Assembly: GCA_041879295.1 (NCBI GenBank)
Contig: CP047152.1
Coordinates: forward strand, 1,183,501 to 1,247,500
Direction: 5' to 3'
From: Pseudomonas putida
GTDB lineage: Bacteria > Pseudomonadota > Gammaproteobacteria > Pseudomonadales > Pseudomonadaceae
DNA: 64,000 bases
Positions 19,122 through 28,246 of the stretch are shown piece after piece (the first letter of the stretch is position 1; each line of letters starts with the position of its first letter). A program made the translations under genes and the position numbers. The notes beneath the pieces are model-generated. The model saw nothing but the letters and a program-made list of their open reading frames with translations. It did not search any database and was not told the origin of the DNA.

Positions 19122-22100
19122 ATGTTGATCCTGCGCGGCGCTCCTGCCCTTTCTGCCTTTCGCCACGGTAAATTACTCGAGCAACTGAGCCAGAAAGTCC
19201 CCGCTGTTACTGGTTTGTATGCCGAATTTGCCCACTTCGCCGATGTTGACGGCGAGTTGACCGCCGACCAGCAGCAGGTGCTGGGCCGTCTGCTCAAGTA
19301 CGGCCCGAGCGTGCCGGTACAGGAGCCGACGGGTCGTCTGTTCCTGGTAGTGCCGCGCCTGGGCACCATTTCGCCATGGGCCAGCAAGGCCAGCGACATC
19401 GCCCACAACTGCGGCCTGCAGTCGATCCAGCGCTTGGAGCGCGGCATCGCCTACTACGTGGCCGGCACCCTGAGCGACGCTGACGCCGAACTGATCGCCG
19501 CCGAATTGCACGACCGCATGACCCAGCGTGTGCTCGGCCAGCTGGAGCAGGCCGCAGACCTGTTCAGCCACGCCCAGCCCAAGCCGATGACCTCCGTGGA
19601 CATCCTTTCCGGCGGTCGCGACGCCCTGGCCAAGGCCAATATCGACCTGGGCCTGGCCCTGGCCGAAGACGAAATCGACTATCTGGTCAATGCCTTCCAG
19701 GGCCTCAAGCGCAACCCGAACGACATCGAACTGATGATGTTCGCCCAGGCCAACTCCGAGCACTGCCGTCACAAGATCTTCAACGCCAGTTGGGATATCG
19801 ACGGCCAGGCTCAGGATAAGAGCCTGTTCGGCATGATCAAGAACACCTACCAGATGCACAACGAAGGTGTTTTGTCGGCCTACAAGGATAACGCCTCGGT
19901 AATCGTCGGCAACGTTGCCGGCCGCTTCTTCCCGAACCCTGAAACCCGCCAGTACGGCGCGGTGCAGGAGCCGGTGCACATCCTGATGAAGGTGGAAACG
20001 CACAACCACCCGACCGCCATCGCCCCGTTCTCCGGCGCCTCCACCGGCTCCGGTGGCGAAATCCGCGACGAAGGTGCAACCGGCCGTGGTGCCAAGCCCA
20101 AGGCCGGCCTGACCGGCTTCACCGTGTCCAACCTGCGCATTCCGGGCTTCGAACAGCCTTGGGAGCAGGCTTATGGCAAGCCCGAGCGTATCGTCGACGC
20201 CCTCGACATCATGATCGAAGGCCCTCTGGGTGGCGCTGCGTTCAACAACGAATTCGGTCGCCCGGCCCTGACCGGCTACTTCCGTACCTTCGAGCAAGCC
20301 ATCGACACCCCCCACGGTGAAGAAGTGCGCGGCTACCACAAGCCGATCATGCTCGCCGGTGGTATGGGCAACATCCGTGAAGACCATGTGCAGAAGGGCG
20401 AAATCACCGTCGGCGCCAAGCTGATCGTGCTTGGCGGCCCGGCCATGCTGATCGGCCTGGGCGGCGGCGCTGCTTCGTCGGTGGCTACCGGTGCCAGCTC
20501 GGCTGACCTGGACTTCGCTTCGGTACAGCGCGAAAACCCGGAAATGGAGCGCCGTTGCCAGGAGGTCATCGACCGTTGCTGGCAGTTGGGCGACAGCAAC
20601 CCGATCGCCTTCATCCACGACGTGGGCGCTGGCGGTATTTCCAACGCCTTCCCTGAATTGGTCAACGATGGCGGCCGCGGTGGTCGCTTCGAACTGCGCA
20701 ACGTGCCAAATGACGAGCCGGGCATGGCCCCGCACGAAATCTGGAGCAACGAATCGCAAGAGCGTTACGTGCTGGCCGTCAGCGCAGTCGACTTCGAGCG
20801 CTTCAAGGCCATCTGCGAGCGCGAGCGTTGCCCGTTTGCCGTGGTTGGTGAAGCGACTGAAGAGCCGCACCTGACCGTAAGCGACAGCCACTTCGGCAAT
20901 ACCCCGGTGGACATGCCGCTGGACGTGCTGCTGGGCAAGCCGCCGCGCATGCACCGTTCGGTTACCCGCGAAGCCGAGCTGGGCGATGACTTCGACCCGA
21001 GCGAGCTGGACCTGGACAGCGCCGTCCAGCGCGTGCTGAACCACCCGGCTGTGGCCAGCAAGAGCTTCCTCATCACCATTGGCGACCGCACCATCACCGG
21101 CCTGGTTGCCCGCGACCAGATGGTCGGCCCGTGGCAGGTTCCGGTGGCGGACTGCGCCGTTACCGCCACCAGCTTCGACGTCTACACCGGTGAGGCCATG
21201 GCCATGGGCGAGCGTACGCCGCTGGCGCTGCTGGATGCCCCGGCGTCCGGCCGCATGGCCATCGGCGAAACCCTGACCAACCTGGCGGCTTCGCGCATCG
21301 AAAAGCTGTCCGACATCAAACTGTCGGCCAACTGGATGTCCGCTGCTGGTCACCCGGGTGAAGACGCACGCCTGTACGACACCGTGAAGGCTGTCGGCAT
21401 GGAGCTGTGCCCGGAGCTGGGCATCACCATTCCGGTCGGCAAAGACTCGATGTCGATGAAGACCAAGTGGAGCGACGAGGGCGTCGAGAAGAGCGTCACC
21501 TCGCCGATGTCGCTGATCATCACCGGCTTCGCCCCGGTCACCGACATCCGCAAGACCCTGACCCCGCAACTGCGCATGGACAAGGGCGAGACCGACCTGA
21601 TCCTGATCGACCTGGGCCGCGGCAAGAACCGCATGGGTGCCTCGATCCTGGCCCAGACCTACGGCAAGATCGCTGCCCAGGCACCGGACGTCGACGACGC
21701 CGAAGACCTCAAAGCCTTCTTCGCCGTGATCCAGGGCCTGAACGACGACGGCCACCTGCTGGCCTACCACGACCGTTCCGACGGCGGCCTGGTCACCACC
21801 GTGCTGGAAATGGCTTTCGCCGGCCACTGCGGCCTCGACCTGCAACTCGACCCGCTGACCGACAGCAAGGGCGAAGTGCCGGCCATCCTCTTCAACGAAG
21901 AGCTGGGCGCGGTGATCCAGGTTCGCCAGGATGCTACCCCGGACGTGCTGGCTCAGTTCAGCGCTGCCGGCCTGGGTGAAGAATGCGTCGCGGTGATCGG
22001 CAAGCCGGTCAACAACGCTGAAGTGACCATCAGCCTGAATGGCGAAGTGCTGTTCGACGATGACCGTCGCATGCTGCAGCGCCAGTGGGCTGAAACCAGC

Positions 22101-23021
22101 TACCAGATCCAGCGCCTGCGCGACAACGCCGACTGCGCTGACCAGGAATTCGACCTGCTGCTCGAGGAAGACAACCCGGGCCTGTCGGTCAAGCTGGGCT
22201 TCGACGTCAACGACGACATCGCCGCGCCTTACATCAAGAAAGGCGTGCGCCCGCAAGTGGCCATCCTGCGTGAGCAGGGCGTCAACGGCCAGGTCGAGAT
22301 GGCAGCCGCCTTCGACCGTGCCGGCTTCGCCGCCATCGACGTGCACATGAGCGATATCCTCGCTGGCCGTGTCGACTTCGAAGCCTTCAAGGGCCTGGTC
22401 GCCTGTGGCGGCTTCTCGTACGGTGACGTGCTGGGCGCTGGTGAAGGCTGGGCCAAGTCGGCGCTGTTCAACGCCCGTGCACGTGACGCCTTCCAGGCCT
22501 TCTTCGAGCGTACCGACAGCTTCGCCCTGGGCGTGTGCAACGGTTGCCAGATGATGTCCAACCTGCACGAGCTGATCCCGGGCACCGAGTACTGGCCGCA
22601 CTTCGTGCGCAACCGCTCGGAGCAGTTCGAAGCCCGCGTGGCCATGGTCGAGGTGCAGAAGTCCAACTCGATCTTCCTGCAGGGCATGGCCGGTTCGCGC
22701 ATGCCGATCGCCATCGCCCACGGTGAAGGCCATGCCGAGTTCGCCAGCGAAGAAGCCTTGCTGGAAGCCGATGTGTCCGGTTGCGTGGCCCTGCGCTACG
22801 TCGACAACCATGGCAAGGTCACCGAAGCCTACCCGGCCAACCCGAACGGCTCGCCGCGTGGTATCACCGGCCTGACCAGCCGCGACGGCCGCGTGACCAT
22901 CATGATGCCGCACCCGGAGCGTGTGTTCCGCGCTGTGCAGAACTCCTGGCGCCCGGACGAGTGGCAGGAAGACGCCGCGCTGATGCGTATGTTCCGCAAC
23001 GCGCGGGTGTGGGTGAACTAA
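19122..23021 (+). CDS. purL: Phosphoribosylformylglycinamidine synthase
   Basis: Fourth step of purine synthesis: FGAR + ATP + glutamine to FGAM. Single 1,299-aa large form, as in gamma-proteobacteria. An N-terminal PurS-like part and linker come first, then the FGAM synthase domain ([35 protein letters not shown]) with tandem AIRS-like halves. The C-terminal glutaminase has Cys1139 in [10 protein letters not shown] and HPERVF near the end. Start ATG 19122 follows CCTGAGGCTGTCCCGACG. A NIF3-like gene follows after 3 bases. Confidence 0.97.
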   Translation: MLILRGAPALSAFRHGKLLEQLSQKVPAVTGLYAEFAHFADVDGELTADQQQVLGRLLKYGPSVPVQEPTGRLFLVVPRLGTISPWASKASDIAHNCGLQSIQRLERGIAYYVAGTLSDADAELIAAELHDRMTQRVLGQLEQAADLFSHAQPKPMTSVDILSGGRDALAKANIDLGLALAEDEIDYLVNAFQGLKRNPNDIELMMFAQANSEHCRHKIFNASWDIDGQAQDKSLFGMIKNTYQMHNEGVLSAYKDNASVIVGNVAGRFFPNPETRQYGAVQEPVHILMKVETHNHPTAIAPFSGASTGSGGEIRDEGATGRGAKPKAGLTGFTVSNLRIPGFEQPWEQAYGKPERIVDALDIMIEGPLGGAAFNNEFGRPALTGYFRTFEQAIDTPHGEEVRGYHKPIMLAGGMGNIREDHVQKGEITVGAKLIVLGGPAMLIGLGGGAASSVATGASSADLDFASVQRENPEMERRCQEVIDRCWQLGDSNPIAFIHDVGAGGISNAFPELVNDGGRGGRFELRNVPNDEPGMAPHEIWSNESQERYVLAVSAVDFERFKAICERERCPFAVVGEATEEPHLTVSDSHFGNTPVDMPLDVLLGKPPRMHRSVTREAELGDDFDPSELDLDSAVQRVLNHPAVASKSFLITIGDRTITGLVARDQMVGPWQVPVADCAVTATSFDVYTGEAMAMGERTPLALLDAPASGRMAIGETLTNLAASRIEKLSDIKLSANWMSAAGHPGEDARLYDTVKAVGMELCPELGITIPVGKDSMSMKTKWSDEGVEKSVTSPMSLIITGFAPVTDIRKTLTPQLRMDKGETDLILIDLGRGKNRMGASILAQTYGKIAAQAPDVDDAEDLKAFFAVIQGLNDDGHLLAYHDRSDGGLVTTVLEMAFAGHCGLDLQLDPLTDSKGEVPAILFNEELGAVIQVRQDATPDVLAQFSAAGLGEECVAVIGKPVNNAEVTISLNGEVLFDDDRRMLQRQWAETSYQIQRLRDNADCADQEFDLLLEEDNPGLSVKLGFDVNDDIAAPYIKKGVRPQVAILREQGVNGQVEMAAAFDRAGFAAIDVHMSDILAGRVDFEAFKGLVACGGFSYGDVLGAGEGWAKSALFNARARDAFQAFFERTDSFALGVCNGCQMMSNLHELIPGTEYWPHFVRNRSEQFEARVAMVEVQKSNSIFLQGMAGSRMPIAIAHGEGHAEFASEEALLEADVSGCVALRYVDNHGKVTEAYPANPNGSPRGITGLTSRDGRVTIMMPHPERVFRAVQNSWRPDEWQEDAALMRMFRNARVWVN

Positions 23022-23024
23022 GGC

Positions 23025-23336
23025 GTGTACAAGCTCGCCTTCTTCGTCCCCGCCAGCCACGTCGCAGCGGTCAAGGGCGCTGTGTTCGCCGCTGGCGGCG
23101 GGCGCATTGGTGATTATGACCACTGCGCCTGGCAAACCTTGGGCCAGGGCCAGTTCCGCCCGTTGGACGGCAGCCAGCCGTTCCTCGGGCAAACCGGCCA
23201 GGTCGAGGTGGTGGAGGAGTGGAAGGTGGAGCTGGTGGTGGCTGACGAACTGGTGGCTCAGGTCGTCGCTGCGCTCAAGCAGAGCCACCCGTACGAGACG
23301 CCAGCCTATGAAGTCTGGCGCCTCGCCGAGTTCTAG
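23025..23336 (+). CDS. NIF3/YqfO C-terminal-domain-like small protein
   Basis: 103 aa (MYKLAFFVPASHVAAVKGAV at the start, SHPYETPAYEVWRLAEF at the end). It resembles the CutA-like insert domain of NIF3/YqfO proteins, here as a free-standing unit. GTG start 3 bases after the purL stop, so it is probably translated with purL. Biochemical role unknown; the HPYETPAYE motif is the conserved core. Confidence 0.8.
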   Translation: MYKLAFFVPASHVAAVKGAVFAAGGGRIGDYDHCAWQTLGQGQFRPLDGSQPFLGQTGQVEVVEEWKVELVVADELVAQVVAALKQSHPYETPAYEVWRLAEF

Positions 23337-23351
23337 AACCCATCACGGCCA

Positions 23352-23433
23352 TTCGCGGGCTCGCCCGCTCCCACAGGGATATCACAGGTTCTGAGGATTG
23401 TGATATCCCTGTGGGAGCGGGCGTGCCCGCGAA
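23352..23433. repeat. REP palindrome with 35-bp arms
   Basis: Arms 23352-23386 and 23399-23433 are inverted with one mismatch around a 12-base loop. Each arm holds a REP core (GCGGG..CCCGCTCCCACA) plus GGGATATCACA. It lies between convergent genes and could terminate both. Confidence 0.9.
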
Positions 23434-23439
23434 AGGGCC

Positions 23440-24201
23440 CTACAATCCAGCCACAATCTCCTTGCCTGGCTCCGGCCGCTTCAACATTCCACAAGCCAGC
23501 AACCCCACCTCGAACAGCACCCACATCGGCACTGCCAGCATCGTCTGCGAAAACACATCCGGCGGTGTCAGAATCATCCCCACCGCAAAGCACCCGACGA
23601 CCACGTAGGGCCTGCTGCGTCGCAATGCGGCCACATCGGCCAACCCCGCCCAGACCACGATGAACGTCGCCACCGGGATCTCGAACGCCAGCCCGAATGC
23701 CAGAAACAGCGCCAGGATAAAGTCCAGGTACTGGCTGATGTCGGTCATCATCGCCACGCCGTCCGGCGTCACGCTGGCAAAGAAACCGAACATCATCGGG
23801 AACACCAGGAAGAACGCGAACGCCATGCCGGCATAGAACAGCACGATGCTCGAAACCAGCAGCGGCAGGGCAATGCGCCGTTCACGGCGGTACAACCCCG
23901 GCGCCAGAAAGCCCCAGGCCTGATGCAGCAGCAACGGCATGGCCAGGAACAGTGCGCACATCGCGGTCAGCTTGAACGGTGCTAGAAAGGGCGAGGTGAC
24001 ACTGGTGGCGATCATGCTCGCGCCTTCCGGCAAAAAGCGCCGTAGCGGTTCGGATATGAGCGTGTACAGCGTCTGGGCGAAGGGGAACAGGCCGGCAAAC
24101 ACCAATGCCACCAGCGCCAGGCAACGCACCAGGCGTTTGCGCAGGTCGCGCAGGTGTTCGGTCAGCGGCATGCTCGCCGCAGGGTCCATGGCAATACTCA
24201 T
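23440..24201 (-). CDS. tatC: Sec-independent translocase TatC (Pho-linked paralogue)
   Basis: Receptor subunit that recognises twin-arginine signals and nucleates the TatA channel in the inner membrane. 253 aa with six predicted helices; the cytosolic N-terminus [13 protein letters not shown] and the loop [11 protein letters not shown] are the signal-binding sites. The tatB stop overlaps its ATG. P. putida has two tat sets; this one sits beside uxpB and the xcp genes and is reported to be induced by phosphate limitation. Confidence 0.93.
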   Translation of the reverse strand: MSIAMDPAASMPLTEHLRDLRKRLVRCLALVALVFAGLFPFAQTLYTLISEPLRRFLPEGASMIATSVTSPFLAPFKLTAMCALFLAMPLLLHQAWGFLAPGLYRRERRIALPLLVSSIVLFYAGMAFAFFLVFPMMFGFFASVTPDGVAMMTDISQYLDFILALFLAFGLAFEIPVATFIVVWAGLADVAALRRSRPYVVVGCFAVGMILTPPDVFSQTMLAVPMWVLFEVGLLACGMLKRPEPGKEIVAGL

Positions 24202-24488
24202 GAAGCTTTTTCCTTGGGCAGCGCGGCCGTGGCCGCATCATTGGCCGGCACCGCGTTCAGGCTGATGCCCTGGCGGATCTCCTGTTCCAGGCGCTGCAAA
24301 GGTGCCTTGTCGAGGTTGGGCATTTCGATTTCGCGCTCCACCTGCGTGCGCAAGGCGTGCATGGCCCGGCGCGCCTGGCCCAGGCCGCGCCCGAGGGTAC
24401 GGGCTGCCACCGGCAGGCGCTCGGGGCCTAGTACCAACAGTGCGACGACGCCGATCAGCAGCAACTCGCTGAAGCCTACCTCGAACAT
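24198..24488 (-). CDS. tatB: Sec-independent translocase TatB
   Basis: 96-aa partner of TatC. N-terminal membrane helix [20 protein letters not shown] followed by GPERLP and an amphipathic helix ([18 protein letters not shown]). ATG 24488 shares its last base with the tatA stop (TGATG), and its own stop overlaps tatC (ATGA). The three genes are therefore translationally coupled. Short C-terminal tail compared with E. coli TatB. Confidence 0.92.
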   Translation of the reverse strand: MFEVGFSELLLIGVVALLVLGPERLPVAARTLGRGLGQARRAMHALRTQVEREIEMPNLDKAPLQRLEQEIRQGISLNAVPANDAATAALPKEKAS

Positions 24489-24721
24489 CAGGCCTGGCGG
24501 TCCGCTTGAGGTTGCTGAGCAGCCTGGCCGTTCAGCGGGCACTGTTGCTGCACTTGCGCCTGGCCAGCGGCGCTGGCGTCATTGTCGCCGCCCATGGATT
24601 TGCGAAAACCCTGGATCGCCTCGCCCACATCGCTACCCAGACCCTTCAGGCGTTTGGTACCAAACAGCAAGAACACGATCAGCAGTACGATCACCAGTTG
24701 CCAGATTCCAATGCCACCCAT
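24488..24721 (-). CDS. tatA: Sec-independent translocase TatA
   Basis: 77-aa pore-forming subunit: [20 protein letters not shown] is the membrane helix, and [20 protein letters not shown] the hinge and amphipathic helix. The tail is Gln-rich. I chose ATG 24721, which begins exactly at the family N-terminus. First gene of tatABC; a PhoB box lies 54-71 bases upstream. Confidence 0.93.
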   Translation of the reverse strand: MGGIGIWQLVIVLLIVFLLFGTKRLKGLGSDVGEAIQGFRKSMGGDNDASAAGQAQVQQQCPLNGQAAQQPQADRQA

Positions 24722-24774
24722 AGCGACCACTCCTGTAAGGTCATGAAAAGGAAGGGCAATCCTGCCTTGCCTAG

Positions 24775-24792
24775 ATGACGTGCGCATGACGA
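24775..24792 (-). promoter_or_regulatory. PhoB box upstream of tatABC
   Basis: On the minus strand TCGTCAT-GCGC-ACGTCAT: two GTCAT-containing heptamers with the 11-bp period of a Pho box (consensus CTGTCAT). The -10 is weak; AGGATT lies 11 bases downstream. On the opposite strand TTGCCAT-CTAC-CTGAAAC (24800-24817) is a weaker candidate box for gspK. Confidence 0.65.
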
Positions 24793-24866
24793 ACGGGCAT
24801 TGCCATCTACCTGAAACACCCCGCGTGTTGACTGGCGTTTTTATTCCGCGAGCGAGGCACACACGG

Positions 24867-25832
24867 ATGGGTGGAAGGCAACAGCAGGGTGCGGCCCTGT
24901 TGATGGTGATGGTGGTGCTGGCAATGCTGGCGGCGGGCATGGCCTGGTTGGTGGAGGATGGCCGACGCCAGGTTGACGATGTGCGCCTGCTACACCAGCG
25001 GGTGCAGGTGCGGGCCATGGAGCAGGCCGGCCTGGCTTATGCCGGGCAGGCCCTGCGTGACCCCGCCTGGCGGCTCAGCCCGGTGTTCTGGCAAGCCTTG
25101 CGCGGGCAGCCGCTGAACTACGATTTTGGCGCTGGCCAGGCGCAGTTGCGGGTACGCGACCAGCACACCTGCTTCAACGTCAATGCGTTGCTGGGTGCCG
25201 ATGGCGAACGCGCCGAGCGCCAGTTGCGTTACTTGCTGGGCAATGACATGGCGGCCGAACGCCTGGTCGATGCCTTGGCCGACTGGCTCGATGCCGACAG
25301 TGATGCCCGCCTGCAGGGCGCCGAGAGCGCCCAGTACCTGCGCCAGCAACCGCCACGGCTGGCGGCTGACCAGCCGATGCTCGACACCAGCGAGCTGAAC
25401 CTGTTGCTGGAGCCGGACGCCAGCCGCCAGGCGCGTTACCCGATGCTGTGCGCCTTGTCGCAGACTACTGGCTGGCGGCTCAACGCCAATGCGTTGGGGT
25501 TGGAGCATCTGCCCCTGCTGGAGGCGCTGTATGAAGGGCGTTACTCGCGTTCGTTGCTCAGCCGCATCATCAGCGGTCGGCCGGCGTCAGGGTACGTGGA
25601 TGCCGCCGCGCTGCGCCAGGCGCTGGGGGCGGTGGATGATGAAACGTTCGAACGGTTGAGCGAAGGGCTGCTGCTCAATAGCGGGCATTTTCTGTTGCAG
25701 CTGTCGTTCGAAGAAGAGGGGCGGGTGATGCGCAGCGAATTCCAGGTGGAGGCGCTGGGGGTGGTGCAGTGGCATGCCCGGGTGCCAGCGCAGCAAGTGC
25801 GGGTGCGTAGCCGGGAGCCGATAGCCTGGTAA
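24867..25832 (+). CDS. gspK: Type II secretion minor pseudopilin GspK (XcpX)
   Basis: 321 aa. A prepilin signal (MGGRQQQG, cleavage before [16 protein letters not shown]) lacks the usual Glu5, as is normal for GspK, the pseudopilus tip. The large GspK domain follows ([39 protein letters not shown]). I chose ATG 24867, with GAGG 10 bases upstream and the signal at the N-terminus; the frame is open 29 codons earlier. It is separated from the rest of the gsp genes by uxpB and uxpA and lies divergent from tatABC. Confidence 0.88.
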   Translation: MGGRQQQGAALLMVMVVLAMLAAGMAWLVEDGRRQVDDVRLLHQRVQVRAMEQAGLAYAGQALRDPAWRLSPVFWQALRGQPLNYDFGAGQAQLRVRDQHTCFNVNALLGADGERAERQLRYLLGNDMAAERLVDALADWLDADSDARLQGAESAQYLRQQPPRLAADQPMLDTSELNLLLEPDASRQARYPMLCALSQTTGWRLNANALGLEHLPLLEALYEGRYSRSLLSRIISGRPASGYVDAAALRQALGAVDDETFERLSEGLLLNSGHFLLQLSFEEEGRVMRSEFQVEALGVVQWHARVPAQQVRVRSREPIAW

Positions 25833-25844
25833 CGTTTACGGGCG

Positions 25845-25925
25845 CCTTCGCGGCCAAGCCCGCCCCTACGCCGGTTTTGAAACCCGTGGGATCCCTGTAG
25901 GAGCGGGCTTGCCCGCGAAGAGGCC
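25845..25925. repeat. REP pair between convergent gspK and uxpB
   Basis: TTCGCGGCCAAGCCCGCCCC (about 25848-25867) faces TAGGAGCGGGCTTGCCCGCG (about 25898-25917). Confidence 0.85.
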
Positions 25926-25962
25926 GGTACAGCCAGCAAAAGGTTGGCTGACCGGCACTGGA

Positions 25963-28023
25963 TCAAACGGTGCCGATCTCCCCGCCATCAATACGCTGGA
26001 TCACCACCGTCGAAGCCCGCGGCCGTACGGTAGCCCCAGCCGGCGTCGCATCGGTCGCCTTGTCGGTATACGGCCAGTTCCCCGGGTGCTGAATGTTGAC
26101 GAACAGCGTCTTGTTGTCCGGGGTAAAGGTAATCCCGGTCACCTCGCAACCGTTTGGCCCGACAAAGAAGCGCCGCAGGTCCACCTGGTTCTGTGCGTTC
26201 ACCGGCACCTGCTTGCCGCTGGCATCCACCAGGTCGGTAGGGATCACCGCCAGCAACTGGTCGTTGGTGTAGTCGGTCAAGGTGCTTTCGCCGTTGTCGG
26301 TCTCGAACCACAGCACGCCGCGGCTATCGAAGCTCATGCCGTCGGGGCTGGCGAACTGGTTCAGTTCGGTCAGGCCGGAGCGGTTGATGTCGGCAGTACC
26401 GGCAGCGTTGGCGCCGAACACGAAGATGTCCCAGTTAAAGCTCAGCTGATCGTCGCTGTCGTGCCAGCGAATGATGTGGCCGTGGCGGTTCGGGCCGCGC
26501 GGGTTCGCTGCATCGACCTTGTCCGGGGTGCGTGCACTGTTGTTGGTCAGGGTCAGGTACACATCGCCGTTCAGCGGGTTGACCGTTGTCCATTCCGGGC
26601 GGTCCATCGGCGTTGCGCCCACGGCATCGCCAGCACCGCGGGTGTTGAGGATGATGCCCGGCAAGTCGCCGTACAGCGCGCCCAAGGTGCTGCCGCCCGT
26701 GGTGGCGGTGGCCACATCCAGCAGCAGCCATACACCGGTGCCGTCGGCATTGAAGCGGGCCACGTAGAGCTTGCCTTGGTCGAGGTACTTGGCGCCGGTG
26801 GCCAAGCGGTCGGCCGGGGTGGCGTCGGCGGGGTCCCACACGGCGGTGGACACCCACTTGTACAGGTACTCGTTGTTCGAGTCGTCACCCATGTACCACA
26901 CCAGCGGCTTGCCGGCGACGGGCAGGCCGGGGGCGCAGCCCTCGTGGCGGAAGCGGCCCAGCGCGGTGCGTTTGGTGGCCAGGGTGCTGCTGTTGTACGG
27001 GTCGATTTCGACAATGTAGCCGTAGGTGCTGGCTTCGTTGCGATAGTCGTCGGTGGCGCTGGCGCCTTTGACGGTAACATCGAAACGGGCGAATTCGTCA
27101 TCCACTTCGCTGGCGTCACCGGCAGCGCTTTCCCACTTGTACTGGCCGCTGGAGGTGCCCACGCCAATGCGGCGCTGGTCCTCGGGGCGGGTGCCCTTGT
27201 TGACGAAGATGCCCGGCCAGTTCTCTTCGCAGGTCAGGTAGGTGCCCCACGGGGTATAGCCATTGCCGCAGTTGTTGTTGGTGCCACGGCAGTGGGTGCC
27301 AGCAGTGGAGTACTTGGTCTTGACGTGGTCGGTGCCACGCAGCGGGCCGGTGATTTCCATGCGTGAAGCAGTGGTGAAGCGACGGTTCAGCGGGTCGTTG
27401 TCGACCACCTGCCAACGGCCGTTGATTTTCTGCAGGCGTACCACGCCAGCACCGTGTGCGTTGATTTCCTTGCGCACTTCTTCAACTGGGCGCTTGCCGT
27501 TGACATCGGTAGTGGGGCCGGCCGGGTGCAGGGCGGCGGTATCGATGTACTCGAAATTGATTGCCAGCAGGCCGTCTTCCGAGCTGCCGTTGATGGGGAA
27601 GAAGTGCATGCCGTCGTGGTGCATGCCCATGGCGTTGGCCTGGTCGGTCGAGGTGTTGCTGCCGTCGGACTTCCACGGGTTGCCGTTGCTGTTCAGTGGC
27701 GTGCCCCAAGGTGCCAGCACATAGGCGCTATAGCCGGCGGCGACCACACAGGCGTCGGTGCGCGAGCCTGGGATGGACTGGAAGCCCAGCGCCAGTTTTG
27801 GCACTTCCGGCTCGGTGACTGGCGGTTCGGTGACCGGATCATCGTGATCGGAACCACCACCGTCGAAGCAGCCTGTCAGGCCGGTACCGGCGATCATGGC
27901 GATGGCGGCGCCCAGGCTGCCGCGCATCACGCTGCGGCGGCTCAGGTAGGCATCCATGACGTTGGCCATCGGCAGATTGCCGCTTTGGTTCCGGTCCAGG
28001 TTGTCGCCGGTATCTCGACTCAT
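25963..28023 (-). CDS. uxpB: PhoX-type phosphatase, Tat- and Xcp-exported lipoprotein
   Basis: 686-aa PhoX family (DUF839) phosphatase that releases phosphate from organic esters outside the cell. The signal region has the twin-arginine SRRSVMRGSLGAAIAMIAG followed by lipobox LTGC (Cys52). Conserved PhoX stretches include GNGYTPWGTYLTCEENWPGI and FVNIQHPGNWPYTDK; the family uses calcium and iron. The gene corresponds to P. putida UxpB, reported to be Tat-dependent, processed by signal peptidase II and secreted by Xcp under phosphate limitation. AAGGA 7 bases before ATG. Only a poor Pho-box-like motif is visible on this strand (about 28089-28106). Confidence 0.9.
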   Translation of the reverse strand: MSRDTGDNLDRNQSGNLPMANVMDAYLSRRSVMRGSLGAAIAMIAGTGLTGCFDGGGSDHDDPVTEPPVTEPEVPKLALGFQSIPGSRTDACVVAAGYSAYVLAPWGTPLNSNGNPWKSDGSNTSTDQANAMGMHHDGMHFFPINGSSEDGLLAINFEYIDTAALHPAGPTTDVNGKRPVEEVRKEINAHGAGVVRLQKINGRWQVVDNDPLNRRFTTASRMEITGPLRGTDHVKTKYSTAGTHCRGTNNNCGNGYTPWGTYLTCEENWPGIFVNKGTRPEDQRRIGVGTSSGQYKWESAAGDASEVDDEFARFDVTVKGASATDDYRNEASTYGYIVEIDPYNSSTLATKRTALGRFRHEGCAPGLPVAGKPLVWYMGDDSNNEYLYKWVSTAVWDPADATPADRLATGAKYLDQGKLYVARFNADGTGVWLLLDVATATTGGSTLGALYGDLPGIILNTRGAGDAVGATPMDRPEWTTVNPLNGDVYLTLTNNSARTPDKVDAANPRGPNRHGHIIRWHDSDDQLSFNWDIFVFGANAAGTADINRSGLTELNQFASPDGMSFDSRGVLWFETDNGESTLTDYTNDQLLAVIPTDLVDASGKQVPVNAQNQVDLRRFFVGPNGCEVTGITFTPDNKTLFVNIQHPGNWPYTDKATDATPAGATVRPRASTVVIQRIDGGEIGTV

Positions 28024-28162
28024 CAGGTTGTCCTTATGTTGGCTGAGTTGGAAGAAACCGCGACTGTAAGGCGCAAGTGTGATGATTCCTTGGCAGAAAT
28101 GTTAACGAGCTTTTAAAACTTTCGGTTCTTGGATGGGGAATCTAAAGATCGAATTGGAATTT

Positions 28163-28191
28163 CTGTCGGATTTCTGCCATCAAACTGTAAT
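28163..28191 (+). promoter_or_regulatory. Three-heptamer PhoB box upstream of uxpA-xcp
   Basis: CTGTCGG-ATTT-CTGCCAT-CAAA-CTGTAAT: three CTG-starting heptamers at exact 11-bp spacing. It precedes uxpA and the co-directional gsp genes and lies in the divergent uxpB-uxpA gap, so it may serve both sides. The -10 is not clear; AACATC (28203-28208) is at a plausible distance. Confidence 0.75.
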
Positions 28192-28246
28192 GCCAACGCC
28201 GCAACATCCGGGACCCTGAATGGACGTGGATAAGGATGGCGATGCG

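Noticed and set aside
19173..23288. 1,371-codon open frame on the minus strand across purL
   Set aside because: It is the complement of a strongly conserved gene in GC-rich DNA. The translation is rich in His, Val, Ala and Gln, with no domain and no ribosome-binding site.
25909..27366. 485-codon plus-strand frame opposite uxpB
   Set aside because: Low-complexity Val/Gly/Ala translation opposite a clear PhoX gene, and it begins inside a REP sequence.
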